Shown one piece after another: positions 10,013 through 21,915 of a DNA stretch of 64,000 nucleotides (its first letter is position 1; every line of letters begins with the position of its first letter). The translations under genes and the position numbers were made by a program. The DNA is taken from positions 27,259,288 to 27,323,287 of the forward strand of contig OX637288.1 of NCBI GenBank assembly GCA_951799445.1. The letters run 5' to 3'. Origin of the DNA: Pseudisothecium myosuroides (taxonomy: Eukaryota > Streptophyta > Bryopsida > Hypnales > Lembophyllaceae). The notes beneath the pieces are model-generated. The model was given only the letters and a program-made list of their open reading frames with translations, was not told the DNA's origin and ran no database searches.

Positions 10013-12504
10013 CTAAGTTGCATTGTTCATCAGATTTCCACCGCCATTTCCATTTCCATTTCCCCCTTCGTTTTCCGGAGGGAGGTCATCGTCATTGTTG
10101 GAGGGAACATTATCATCATCGGCGTCCACCATGTCCGGATCATCACTCTTCGAAGACAATGACAAAGGCTGCACTTCCGGAACGATTGGATTTTGAAGGC
10201 CAGGGGGGGAGGATTTTGGCGAGGATCGGCTCCCCAAGGGCCCCAGCAACCAAGGAGGACTTCTTCTTCCACTTCATCATCATCTCCATAGTAATTTCTA
10301 GCTTCCTCGAGGTGATTGGCCCCTGCCCTCCACAAATTTGGATTTCGTCGGTACTCTTGAGGTGCTCGGTTTGCTTCCACATCAATTTCTTCTTCAACTA
10401 CCAGCACGTCAAATTCACGAAGGCGTTCAGCTACCGGAACAGGGCCAAGGGCATTTGGATCAGAATCCTCCGAGAAGATATTAGCATCATACCAACGAAC
10501 CGGATCGGCCCCCGGTCTTTGTTGAAGTACACGGCTATTGGTATAAATATATACCAATGACTCAGCCTTCTCGGGGGCTAACCGATTCCGAACCTTATTG
10601 TGGACAAATGAATACATACTCCAATTCCTTTCACATGAGCATGCTGAACACGTCAATGACAATATACGCACGGCAATCTTAGATAGTGCTCGATCTCCAA
10701 CCCTGTGCCACCATTGGTGGGGAAGCATCTGTGTTGCTCGGATGTCGGGTGTCTCAGCAGCACTATATGGCCCCGTGCCCTCCTCGAATTCTATTAATTC
10801 TGCCAGCACGTCGTTAAACTCTACACCCACTACATTTTCCATTTTGCGGATGATCCGATACAATGCACAGAGGGCAATTCCATCAGCCCTAAGCGCCACG
10901 TTGTCTAAGAGATATGGATTCAAAAGGGCCCCGACGTAGTGAACATCCGTAAAGACCATGTCCCACCTTGTTTTGAAAGACTCCTCCATGGTGGTGGCTA
11001 TGTCATCTCGTAGGGTGAAGGGTGGCTCTCTTAAAGAAAACACATGGGCTCTCAAATTGTGCATTACAAGCCACGCCCGACCCATAGCTGGTTCTCGGCC
11101 ATCAAATATGCGCAATGCCTTCAACACGTCTTCAGTCATGTGCACGTAATTCACACATTGTTGCCAGAAGCCCACATCTTCAATAGTTGACACCACATTA
11201 CGTGCAGCCGTAGCTGCTTGCTCCCCATTCTGTCTGTTTTGCAAACCATCAAAGTAATTTTGAACGCGCGCCTGGTCTTTTAACCGCAGCAGTACTCCTC
11301 GAAGTTTCACCAGTCGGTGCAACATGAGGAAATTACAAGCAAATCGGGTTTCGTTTGGCACTACGAGCTGCAGGTTCGGACTCAGCTCCCGGAAAACAGA
11401 CATGGTCGCGTGATGGTTCCAAATGTACTGGCACAATCTTCTTGCCCACTGAATTAAATCTTTGAATTCTGTTACTTTGGCCCAATCTTCCAACATGAGA
11501 TCCAAGGCATGTGCCATGCAACCCTGCTTGAAAATGTGGGGGTACGTGTGAACAATGTCGTCCAATGCCCCAAGCATGTTCGCTGCATTATCCGTACAAA
11601 CCTGCGTGACGTGTTTCGAACCCACTTTCTTAATGAATACTTTCATCTCGTCCGCTATGTAGCGCATGGACTTCTTTTGTCCGGTAGTGTCAATGGCCCC
11701 CAAAAATACATCACCGGTAGGGCACAACATCATCACATTCATTAGGGGCCTCCGATTCACGTCATCCCAGCCATCAGTGCATATTGTCACCCCGTAATGC
11801 TTCACTGCAAAACCAACTGTGGTTTTGATTTGCTTCTCGATTTGCAACCTCTTGGGTTCAATCAACTTAGTCATGAACTGATGATAAGAAGGTGGACTAT
11901 ATTCAAACCTTGCCACTGAGGTTGCCCTCACAGCCTCAATGAAGGCTGGATTTCTTGCCACATTAAATGGCACGTTTGCCTCGTAAAAAAATGATGCCCA
12001 CTTGTCATCCAACTCCTTCCTCTTTGCAACATTAAAAGCATCCTTCATGCGTTGCTGAAGTAATGTCCCAGATCTCGTGGAATTTGATCCAGCGAGACTT
12101 TGGGACCTCTCTACTGGGTCATTCCCTTCAGGGAGAGTAGCCCCTTCAGCCTGGTTCTCACCGGCGCCCCCTCCCGTCACTTCGTTCTGAGTGGATTGGC
12201 TTGAACTTGCAACTGGAATTGTTCTCGATGGACCACTCGGAACTGAGTCTCCTTCGTAAATGTCCTCGGGGCTCAATCATTGCGGGACAAAGTTTGCACA
12301 ATTTGCAAATCGGTGGCGCACAAGTCGCGGCGCACTATGACAAATTGACCTCTCGGACTTTGCACCATATCCAAAGTGAGCAAGAGCGCGCTCGCGTTTA
12401 TAGCTGAATGTCGCATTGCAGAAAACACAAGTCACTTTACTCCCATTCTCAGAGAAATTATACCACGGTTCCCACTCTTTTGTTTGCTTTCGTTGACTTC
12501 CCAT
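10013..12504 (-). pseudogene. hAT transposase (BED finger, DUF659, hATC), decayed
   Basis: The frame starts at ATG 12504. The first 75 codons form a BED-type zinc finger (WEPWYNF, then CVFCNATF, then a HF pair). An in-frame TGA at 12277-12279 interrupts it, and the same frame continues for almost 700 codons. It contains a DUF659 core with the acidic residues CTDGWDD and CTDNAANM, and a C-terminal hAT dimerisation domain (ALSKIAVRILSLTCSACSCE, then RNWS). After the hATC part a run of seven C on this strand (10203-10209) shifts the frame. The acidic, Asn/Gly-rich tail resumes in another frame and stops at 10013. The protein would catalyse excision and insertion by an RNase-H-like fold. The stop and frameshift make it non-functional unless they are assembly errors. 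Confidence 0.85.
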
Positions 12505-12764
12505 TGCATTCACGACGAATGCAAACGTGTTCTTGTAGGAAGTAGAAGAGGCTATCACACCAAATGAAACGGACAAAGTAATAGTTAGCGCCAATCCACT
12601 GCTTGAATTGATTTTTACATCACCTCAGCAGCAAACCAGGGCCATTTGCCACCCAAGTAGACTCACAAGGAGCTCAAACTGAATTGAAGTCCAAGATTTA
12701 AGGCCACGATGACAAATGTAGAGAAGTCACAACAATAGGATTGCCTTTATACCCTGGGAGTGCA

Positions 12765-12956
12765 GGGACGCGGACGTGTTGTGTGGGGGCGGGGATGTCA
12801 GAGAATGCAGACGAAACGTCAGGGCGCAGACTTCAGGTCAGGGCACGGACGTCAAGGCGGGGACTTCAGGTCAAGGCGAGGACTTCAGGTCAGGGCGGGG
12901 ACTTTAGGTCAGGGCCGGGACTTCAGGTCAGGGCGGGGACGTCCCAGTCCTCCGCC
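12765..12956 (+). repeat. GC-rich GGGCGGGGACTTCAGGT tandem cluster upstream of the transposase
   Basis: About nine imperfect copies of a 16-20 base unit (GGGCGGGGACTTCAGGTCA and variants) lie head to tail, about 260 bases upstream of the transposase start. The unit is related to the subterminal repeats at both ends of the element. It may be part of the transposase promoter. Confidence 0.65.
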
Positions 12957-15097
12957 ATAGTGTGGGGGGGAAGTGAAGTTCGTTTTGAACTTGGCCATGG
13001 GATTCTTCCTTCCCATAGAGAGGGGGAACCCATTAATGCAGGCAGCCCTTCATTTCAGTTTGGGAATATCTTCAAGTCAATGGCTCCATTAAGAGGTCCA
13101 ACCACTTTTTCAATTCAAAGACCGTGTATGGAAGCATGTGGCTCTGTAGTTAGGTTTTTGGAATCCCTATTCCAAACGCTACCAAGTTCGAACACCAGGG
13201 AATGATCTATATAAGGTTAGTGTAGCGTGTTCAAATGTCACTATGTACTTAAGTTTTGAAGATAGGATAAAAATTCATTCTTATTCCCACTAAATACCCC
13301 AAGAAACACTCAACAGTCCATTATAAGATAAAAGACTCAGCATGCACGTCTCAGTCCTATCTAGTGTTCTAGGGCTTGTGACAATAGTTCTGGGACAATA
13401 GTTCAATGTGGACTGACTTGTGTATGGATGCAATGCAGGACTTGACTTCAGTACAGCCCACTATAGTACTTTGAAAATAGTATAAATATACATATTTAAT
13501 ATTTCAAAATATTTAGAGTTTAAGAGTTTAGAAAGTCTTACAATGGGTTACCCCTCAGTAACTCTAGGGACAATATTGGCCAATACAGAGGTTAATCGAT
13601 TCCTACAATTCCAAAATTCAAATTTACTACATACATATGCAATTTTCAATACAAATTCTAATAATAATTAATACAAAATAATTAATAGAATTTTAAATCT
13701 AGTTCCCGATTAGGGGTACGGCCCAAAGGGCCGTTTGAAAAATTTTGACCTTTATTTTAATTTGTTTTTAATGAATGATTTTGAATTTTAATTAAAAGCC
13801 TTTTAAGTCCCATTTTCGTACACCAGTTGATACCCTGCAATTCCCAAACTCCCGGTCGGGTAACAACACCACCGAATTTCAAGTATCAACTGAGATTTCG
13901 TCACCTCGATTGAGACTACCCGAGATCCCAACCCTAACTCGGGACCTCGTCGGGCACCTCACTCGATCCTGGGACCTGAATCCCGATTCCCCGCTCCGGC
14001 GTCCTGCACTCTTTCTGGCCGAATTCCCGATTAATAATTCGATTTTTTCTTTATTTGTACGTAATGCCTTCAGATCTTGGCTCGTGATGTCTAAGCAATC
14101 TACCCCAGATCAAAAATCGACCGAATTGCTGAAATTTCCAAAAGTTGATGAGGAGATTCAGAGGTACTGCGACTACGCAAATTCGATCATAATTTGCCAA
14201 ATTGTGCACAATTTCTCCCTCTTCTGGTTTCTCCCGCAACCACACGACAATGAGGATCAGAGTTTTGGTTCTCGAATAAAATCCGGATTCTTCCAAGTTT
14301 CGCTTGTGTTGGCTTCAGAGATTCGTACAACAGGTTTCCGAGCAGCGCTTGTTTTCCTCCCCGCTTGGCTGTGATGCTGGATGCGTAATTCCGACCCGCA
14401 GCCTCTTCCCAGAAGTGCTCCGACGCACTCTCAGATCAACAATCCGTCTCAATCGAAATTATACACAAATTTCAAACAGCGTTCAAAAAAAATTGACCAC
14501 ACCGCACTCTCGACAATTCCAGCACAATTTTGAAAAAAAACAGCACTTTTTATTAATCAACAATGAAAACAGTACAATGTCAGCGCAAAATTGTTGCAAT
14601 GAAGGTTACACAGCACAGGGAGACGAAGAAGAAAACGCGAGAGAGAGAAATTGAGGAAAACAGCAGGGATTAATGCTGAATTCCGGGTGTGATTGGAGAG
14701 GTCGCAGCGCTCGCGATCAGCACGGCATTCACCACGCCTCTTGAATCCCTAATTTTCTCTTTTTCTTTTTCTTTCTGTTTTTCTTTATCTTTGGACTTTT
14801 ACTTTTACTTTGCCTTTGTCTTTTTCCCCTTTTAACTACTGTTTTGACTATCTACCAAAGTATCTTTTAACTTTTTGGAACTTCTAGTGTACTTTGGACT
14901 ATTTTAACACTAAATTCTCAAAATATATATAAATAATATAGGAAATGCTACAAAAAATTGAAAAAGTTCTATAAAAAGTTGAAAAATTATACTACAGGCT
15001 CCCTTCTTGGTGCCAAACTTCTCCTTCTTGCCTTCACCAAGCACTTGAGAATTAGGACCCACCCAAAATAAAGGAGATTTCTGAAAATGAAAATTTT
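12931..15097 (+). repeat. Direct repeat unit 1, split by the solo LTR
   Basis: Bases 12931-13144 and then 15002-15097 together match unit 2 (15961-16268) at roughly 95% identity, in the same orientation. The break in unit 1 is exactly the solo LTR plus its target duplication. Unit 2 therefore shows the uninterrupted sequence. Confidence 0.8.
13145..14996. mobile_element. Solo LTR, 1852 bp, nested in the hAT element
   Basis: The segment starts TGTAGT and ends ACTACA, the TG...CA form of LTRs with 6-base terminal inversion. It is flanked by a perfect 5-bp duplication GGCTC (13140-13144 and 14997-15001). The empty site is seen in the sister repeat at 16169-16173, where GGCTC occurs once. No internal gag-pol domain is present and no second LTR is seen, so this is best read as a solo LTR left by recombination. 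It has a TATA-like CTATATAAGG near 13207. A 154-codon ORF inside (13910-14374) has no recognised domain. Confidence 0.85.
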
Positions 15098-15645
15098 ATT
15101 TGTGTAATGGGATCCTACGAGGGTTTGGGATTGAAATGAAATACTAGTTCCGTTATTTTTTAATTCAAGTTCAACGGTACTCTTTTGTAATGGGGATATT
15201 TTAAGTGTAGTTTAGGATTGAAAAAATTAAATTAAATTCTATCCAAGTCATTTTGAATTCAATCATTCCACTAGAAAATTTTATTTGTGTAATGGGATCC
15301 TACGAGGGTTTAGGATTGAAATGAAATATTAGTTCCCTTATTTTTTAATTCAAGTTCAACAATACTTTTTTGTAATGGGGATATTTTAAGTATGGTTTGG
15401 GATTGAAAAAATTAAATGAAATACTATCCAAGTTATTTTGAATTCAATCATTCCACTAGAAAATTTTATTTGTGTAATGGGATCCTACGAAGGTTTGGGA
15501 TTGAAATGAAATACTAGTTCCCTTATTTTTTAATTCAAGTTCAACGGTACTTTTTTGTAATGGGGATATGTAAGTATGGTTTGGAATTGAAAATTGTAAA
15601 TGAAATACTAGTCAAGTTATTTTGAATTCAAGCATTCCAAAACAA
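15090..15645 (+). repeat. Three tandem copies of a 185-bp unit, itself a dimer of about 92 bp
   Basis: Units start at 15090, 15275 and 15460, each with AAAATTTTATTTGTGTAATG. The spacing is exactly 185 bases twice. Within each unit the phrase TTTGTAATGGGG...GGTTTGGGATTGAAA appears twice, so each unit is a diverged dimer. This is satellite-like higher-order structure. Confidence 0.85.
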
Positions 15646-15733
15646 TATTTCAAAAATATTAACTTCTAAATTGAGCAAATTCGTTAGGGTTTTTTTAACT
15701 TCAAATTAGGATCAACAACCAAGTTCGGTGCCT

Positions 15734-15751
15734 TGGGCATTTAGGGGTTAA
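15734..15751 (+). repeat. Isolated end of a TTAA-type MITE
   Basis: The words TTGGGCATTTAGGGGTTAA match the right end of the TTAA MITE at 25320-25339. No partner end is found to the left, so this is a relic or a truncated copy. Confidence 0.4.
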
Positions 15752-15849
15752 GATATTTGTGAGTTCAAGTTTGTGAATTTCCGTGTTCAACTTTGTCATG
15801 GAGGGAGTTCAAATTTGGCTTGGAGGGAGGTCAGGTCTGGGCGCTTGGA

Positions 15850-15975
15850 TAAATTTCCACACATACTTTAGGTCAGGGCGCGGACTTCAGGTCAAGGCGC
15901 GGACGTCAAGGCGGGGACGCCTAGACAGGGCGAGGACTTCAAATCAGGGCGCGGACGTCAGGGCGGGGACGTCCC
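15850..15975 (+). repeat. GC-rich GGGCGCGGACTTCAGG cluster, second internal copy
   Basis: Six or so imperfect copies of the same GC-rich word as at 12765-12956, again directly preceding the 300-bp direct repeat. Cluster and repeat were therefore duplicated together. Confidence 0.65.
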
Positions 15976-16268
15976 AGTCCTCCACCATAGTGTGGGGGGA
16001 AGTGAAGTTTGTTTTGAACTTGGCCATGGGATTCTTCCTTCTCATGGAGAGGGGGAACCCATTAATGCAGCCAGCCCTTCATTTCAGTTCGGGAATATCT
16101 TCAAGTCAATGGCTCCATTAAGAGTTCCAACCACTTTTTCAATTCAAAGACCATGTATGGAAGCATGTGGCTCCCTTCTTGGTGCCAAACTTCTCCTTCT
16201 TGTCTTCACCAAGTACTTGAGAATTAGGACCCACCCAAAAAAAAAGGAGATTTCAGAATATGAAAATT
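15961..16268 (+). repeat. Direct repeat unit 2, uninterrupted
   Basis: This unit matches 12931-13144 plus 15002-15097. It is the empty-site control for the solo LTR insertion. Neither strand has a convincing coding frame through it. Confidence 0.8.
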
Positions 16269-16439
16269 AACTTGCACACTTCAATCAAAAAAATTTTGAA
16301 ATTACATTATACAAGTTTTTGGGTTTATAACGAAAGACAAGGTACACATTTTTTTAAAATTCAAGTGGGAGGATGCATTTTCAAATTTTCCAAATATAAA
16401 CTAAAAGGGTTCACAATTAAAAAATAAATCGAACATGTC

Positions 16440-17640
16440 TTATATTTTTTAGACTTCTAATTGAGTGGGTTAGTTTTTGGTAATGGGGGCTACAAGGGTT
16501 TGGAAATTGGAATTCACATCATTAACGTATTACAATGTATTACAATGTAGTTCAAGGATTTTATTTTTAAAAATAGAGGCTACAAGGATTTGGAAAGGAA
16601 ACAAAATGCAAGTTCTAGTGGTTTCGAAGGAAGTTGAAGGCTTTAGTCTTGTTACTAGATGCTGCAAGGGTGAAGGGTTTTGATTTCAAATCAAATAGAA
16701 GTTATGTTTTGTTTAGTTATAGTTGAAGCCTTTATGGTGTTTGTAAATTGTTGTTCCAAGTGTTTAAAATTCAAATCAAGTACAAGTTAAATGTTATGTG
16801 CTTGTACTTCAAGGGCGTCAAGTTGAAGTACGGGTTTGAAGGGTTTGGAAATCCCTTCAAATACAAGTTAATATTTTTGGATTCTACTTCAAAGGTTCAT
16901 TTGTGTTAATGGAAGATACAAGGATTGGAAATTCCAACCAGATACAAGTGATTTTATCTTTGGTTAGGATTAATTGATTAAAGGATTTACTTCTATAAGT
17001 ACTACATAGAGGCTACAAGATTTTGGAATTCCTATTAAATACAGGATATAGTTCTTGGAGATTGAAGTTGCAGCATTGCAGGATTTACTTCTGTAATGAA
17101 AGGCTACAAGGCTTGAGTATTCAATTCAAATGTAGAATGGAAAATCTTCAGTTTTAGTTGAAGGGTCAATTTCTGTAATTAGCAATTACAAGTTAAATTT
17201 TTGTAATTGGAGGATAAAACTACTGCAAGGATTTAGGGATTGTCATAAATTTGAAGTTACTTGTTTTTTGGATTCCAGTTCAAAAAATCAATGCTTCATT
17301 TCAGTAACAAGAGTCTCATTATGTTTGGATTTAGGAATTGAAATCACATACCTCTTCTTTTATTTTTGGGTTTAGGTGGTTTTTAAAAACAAACAAAATT
17401 GGATACTAGAATTGTTTTGGCAAAAAATCAAAGACCATTTGTTTTATTTTTGGATTCACGTTTAATGGTTCCTTTGATAATTGTAATGTAGACATCTATT
17501 TATGTTTGGAATTGAAGTAAAATAAAATTGTTTTTTAGCTATTATATCTAGGATAGTAGGATGTGTGGAATTAATTATAAAAAATATTGACCATTTGATT
17601 TTTAGATTAGAACAATTTCGGATGATCAATTGTGTATTTG
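16440..17640 (+). repeat. Degenerate continuation of the ~92-bp repeat array
   Basis: The phrase TGTAATGGAGGCTACAAGG and its variants recur about every 80-130 bases (near 16480, 16575, 16910, 17000, 17095 and 17170). It is followed each time by a TTTGGAATTC-like segment. These are old, diverged relatives of the 185-bp units. No gene seen. Confidence 0.55.
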
Positions 17641-18320
17641 TGTAGGCAAAAAAATGAAAAATGCAGCTTCTGGAGAAGGAAAATTAGAAGAAGATGAATA
17701 GTGTTTTTCCCCCTTGGGAATAAATTGTTTTGGAATCTAAGGCAAATGCGGTATTATTTCATTTTTAAGAATGAGAAAAAAAAATTCTCTCCCATTTATA
17801 CAAATTTTGAAACAGAATTACAAAAGGAGTAGAAAGCCAAAATTAAGTAATTAACCAAATTGGATCCTACCAAAAAAATGTAAATTTATATATGCATTTA
17901 TATTTGCAATATAAATCTAATAATTGATAGCATAATGTTTGGAAGATTCGCAAAAATTTGGAATCAGTCCAATCATTTTTGTGTTCTTAATTGCACCAAA
18001 TTAAATTTTTGATTTATGAAGTTCCTCAAAAGTCAAAATCCAAATTTGAATTATTTTTGGTTGGAAGAACCACTTTGTTTGTGCGCAATAATGATTAGAG
18101 ATGTCGAAGAATATATGTTTGTGCTAAGTAATGAGTACGGATGTCAAAGAATATATATTTTCCATCCCTACTATTCCGTTCATTTAAAAAAAAAATGTTT
18201 GCTCCCATTTTTCTATTACACTACCTTTCATACATTTAAAAAAAAATACTTCTCACATTGAAATCTTCATAACCGGAAAGTATAATAAGTTTACAAACTT
18301 ATTACTCAATAAGTTCTTAG

Positions 18321-19310
18321 TTAACTCCTAAAGGCCCAAGGGCCCTTTTTCTGCCAAAAAACATTGGAAACTACCATTTCTAGATCAAGGAGTAAAAAAA
18401 TTTGAAAAATGTTTTCTCTTGGCACATCTAACCGTAGGATCTTACACCTAACTAGTATGAGAATGTGTGTCAAAAATTTCAAAATTTTTGACCACTCAGA
18501 TTGCAACATATCTACATTTAAAGTGGGAAAAAATTCAATGGAAAGTGACCGAATGTTTCAAGGAAAAAACAAGTGGAAAAAACAAGTATTTCAGCACATT
18601 GCAGGACTACACTTTTTGACTTTAAACGTTTTTAACTTAAATTTTTGGAACTTCAGAGTTCTCATCTTCAAATCTTTATAGTGGAGAATTGTGTTGAAAG
18701 TTTAGGAAAAAAAATAATATTAAAAAAGAATTAATTTTCATTCCTACCAAATTTATTAAGTAGAAGTACGTACGAGATTTTCCGAATATCTAAAAGACTA
18801 ATATATTTCAGATGGAATTAACATACATACATACCAATGGTAAGAGTGTTCTAGCAAGTAAGCTAAACCACGATATTTATTTATTTATTTTTAATTGCAA
18901 AAATAGCATTCACAAATGAATCGTACAAGTTATTTTTTCCAAGAAGATGCTCAAACTGCCCAAAAAACATGAATGTCCATAACTTTCTCATAACAAATCC
19001 AAATGAAATGAATCAAAGCTTTCCAGATAAAGTAAAATATAATCTAGGAGAAAAAAAATATTAAAAAAATAAATAAAATTTGCCAAATTTCTTTTGCTGC
19101 CCAAATTGTCAGTTACGAAAAAGTTAACATATTTGGCCATAACTTTTGACTCCTATTTCCAAATGTGCTGAAATTAAGTGCATATAAAAGATTTTCTTTG
19201 CACCCACTTTTTATTAAATTTTAGCTTAAAATATCGAAATCTCTAGTCAAACGTACGTACTCAAAATGTCTATACAACCCAAAACCACATGCTAGTCCTT
19301 TAGGGGTTAA
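18321..19310. mobile_element. TTAA-flanked MITE, copy 2
   Basis: The left end reads TTAACTCCTAAAGGCCC and the right end inverted reads TTAACCCCTAAAGGACT, so TTAA plus about 13 inverted bases match. The interior is AT-rich with no coding potential. It is nested inside the giant hAT element. Confidence 0.55.
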
Positions 19311-19757
19311 GGAATTATACATGCATCATGCAAAGGAATTCAACATTTGAATATATGTATTTCATATGCATAATGCATGAGGTAGTACAAAATTGGAAAA
19401 GTATACAACACGTTTTTCCATGATAAAATATGCATATCCACAAGTCTTCGTCTAATATTGTTTGTAGTAATTCTATAAGCATCGCCGCATCGGTAATGAT
19501 AAGTGCCTAAGTCTATACGCAAAATATGCTTTGCTAATTAGTAATTACCCCACTAGAAAATGCACTCAGTCGATATTCATTGGACTATTTGCAGTGCCAC
19601 TGGGTCCAGCCTCATCGTCATGTTTGCCATGCTGGATGTCCAAATTTTTGCCGGAGCCTAGTTGAAGTCTACGAACCGCAAACCGAGTTTTCCTCGATGG
19701 TTCGTCTTCTTCCAAAATGGCCCTCATAATTTGCGATTGCTTGAGGCTCTCCAGAGC

Positions 19758-21915
19758 TCAACGTGTATCCGGGCTATGTTGCTCAAGCAAGAAATCCATC
19801 CCTTCGTTTCTGAAAGTTTCCCTCCACTCAGATTCCGATAATTGAGCAAGCTCCGCGGGGTTGGGCAGGTCAGGGTCCTCCCCAATACGAACCCTGTTGT
19901 CGTCGATGACACGGACTCCATCAATGCCCCACAACCATTGCCTTGGGTGAGGTCCAAATTGAAACTTCTTTCCAACCTCGTCCCAATGTCCATTGAAGCA
20001 TTGGAAGAAAAAATTTCGTTGTCCTTGGCTATGCTTGTCTTTCATCGGAATCAAGTGGTGGCACACTTGGACAATTTGATTTGGGTCAGTCTCCCATCCA
20101 CATTCAGCAGCGATCTGTATCTTGTCCAACGATGTCATTTGCAATTTCCAGCTCCACACCAAGTTGGTTCCCCACTTTTTAGAGTAATTGGGGGCATTCG
20201 TGGCATTGAATTCCCAATGTGGTGGCATGTATGGGACCAAGCCAAACAAATCGTACAAGCGCTCGTGGAAAGGAGCCTTGCACAATATGCACCGACGACG
20301 GGAAATCATGGAACTGATGAGGCAAAATGGGTGGTACAAGTGGTTGCACGTGCCCAAGTGCATTCCACCTTCAGGGCCAAATGGATTCATACAAATGGGG
20401 CATATGGTCCCGTCATGCACAAAGCTTGAAGGATTTGGTCACTCCAATAACGACTTCCCTTTGTAGTCGACCGCCGACCCAACCTGAGTTTTTGTAATCC
20501 CAATTGTGTTGGAACCAATCAATGATTGTTTTTCCACCAGCAAGCTTGATGGTGGACATGTTGGGATCGAAAAGATCGTCCACAAGGGCTCAGGAAGTCA
20601 AGCCAAACACCCTTTCTTGATTGTGCTGACTGTAGCAGTGGTCCATTTTTTTGAACTCTGCTAGCATTTGTCGGGTTCTGTCAACGGTGAACACGCATGC
20701 CAACTTCCATTGGTAGTATTGTTCCACCAAGGCCTGCAAACAACTTTGTAATTTTTCGTTCTCAGCTCGCAAGTTGTTGATCTTAGAGCTGTTGTCCATA
20801 ACCATGCCCCCAACTTCAGTTTGCATTGGCATGTTGCTGAGTAATTCGCCAAAGGACAATGAATCATCTTCTGCAGACATGGCAGCAGCACCGTGCACAT
20901 TTTGCACCGGAATCTGAGAATCGTGAGGTCCTTGTGCTTGTCCTCGTGGATCTTGACCTTCGTTCATCATTTGTGCTGCTTGTAGAGCTCGTCGAAGCTC
21001 CTCTATGTCACGTGCTTGTTGAGCAATTATTTCGTCCTTGTGCGTGATTTCTTCTTTAAACTTGCACACATCTTCATACAGAGAATGTATTCCATCATCT
21101 CTCTCTTGTAATTGCACCCTCATGCTCTGTATGGTGTTTGCAGCAGCCATGACATCAACAACTCCAATAGTTGGTTCATCAGTTGCTTGGAACTGTGCCT
21201 CAGCAACTCCAACCACTGGATCCTCAGGGCCAGGGAACTGCACATGATTATCTTGCTCCTGAAGTTCTCCAAGAAGTGCACGCTCAGCCCTCCGTTTTTT
21301 TGCATGTTGTTGTCTTTTGTGGGTTAATACCACTAGTGTATGAGTCCCATCAAAGTCGTCGTCCGTAGAAGAGGCTGGTGTCTCATACGTGTCGGGTGCC
21401 TCAATACGTGTGTTAATCCTGCCTATGCCTCCTTCGGGATACCTCATAACCCCCCTTGGAATTTCTCCATTCGCTGCTGTCGGTATTTTTATACTAGATG
21501 GCGTGCTCTTTAAAGTGGACCAATCCACCCGCTTGTTCAATCTCACCTCCGCATGTACACCTCGTGCAATGAAAAGGTGGATTTCATTCCTTTTTATGGT
21601 GGACAAGTCGTACAACACCTGATATACTTCAATGCATCGTTGTTTGAAGGCCTCATCGATGCAGAATTTCAAGTTGGCTTTATGGAACCGGTGGTGGTAG
21701 TTGTGCCACTCTTCCGGGAAGGCCTTGTCAATGTGGCACCATTTGATGTAATTGGTGCAAGTCTCGAAACTCCACGGCTCAGGCTCTTCATTCCAGCCCC
21801 TAAATGCAAGTTTGTCGGGGTTTCGAAGTACGTGTAATCTCTTTCGTTGTTTGGTACTCGGCCTTTCTCTGTTCCGGTCTCTTTCTTCTTTGGTAGTTCT
21901 CGCTGGTGTTGCCAT
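19758..21915 (-). pseudogene. Coiled-coil plus RING-finger gene carried by the hAT element, decayed
   Basis: The ATG at 21915 is preferred over an upstream ATG (22026) because the likely TATA box lies between 22043 and 22050. The first 442 codons encode a basic start, a Trp-rich middle (residues 45-110) and a coiled coil near residues 285-350. They end in TGA at 20590. Reading on in the same frame gives about 55 more plausible residues. A one-base shift near 20425 then opens a 220-codon frame starting with a RING-type finger: CPICMNPF, CNHLYHPFC and CILCKAPF supply the eight Cys/His ligands. RING proteins are usually ubiquitin ligases. Function in the element is unknown. Whether stop and shift are mutations or an unrecognised intron cannot be decided here. 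Confidence 0.65.

Noticed and set aside
13910..14374. 154-codon ORF as a gene
   Set aside because: It lies inside the solo LTR, has no domain and no family resemblance.
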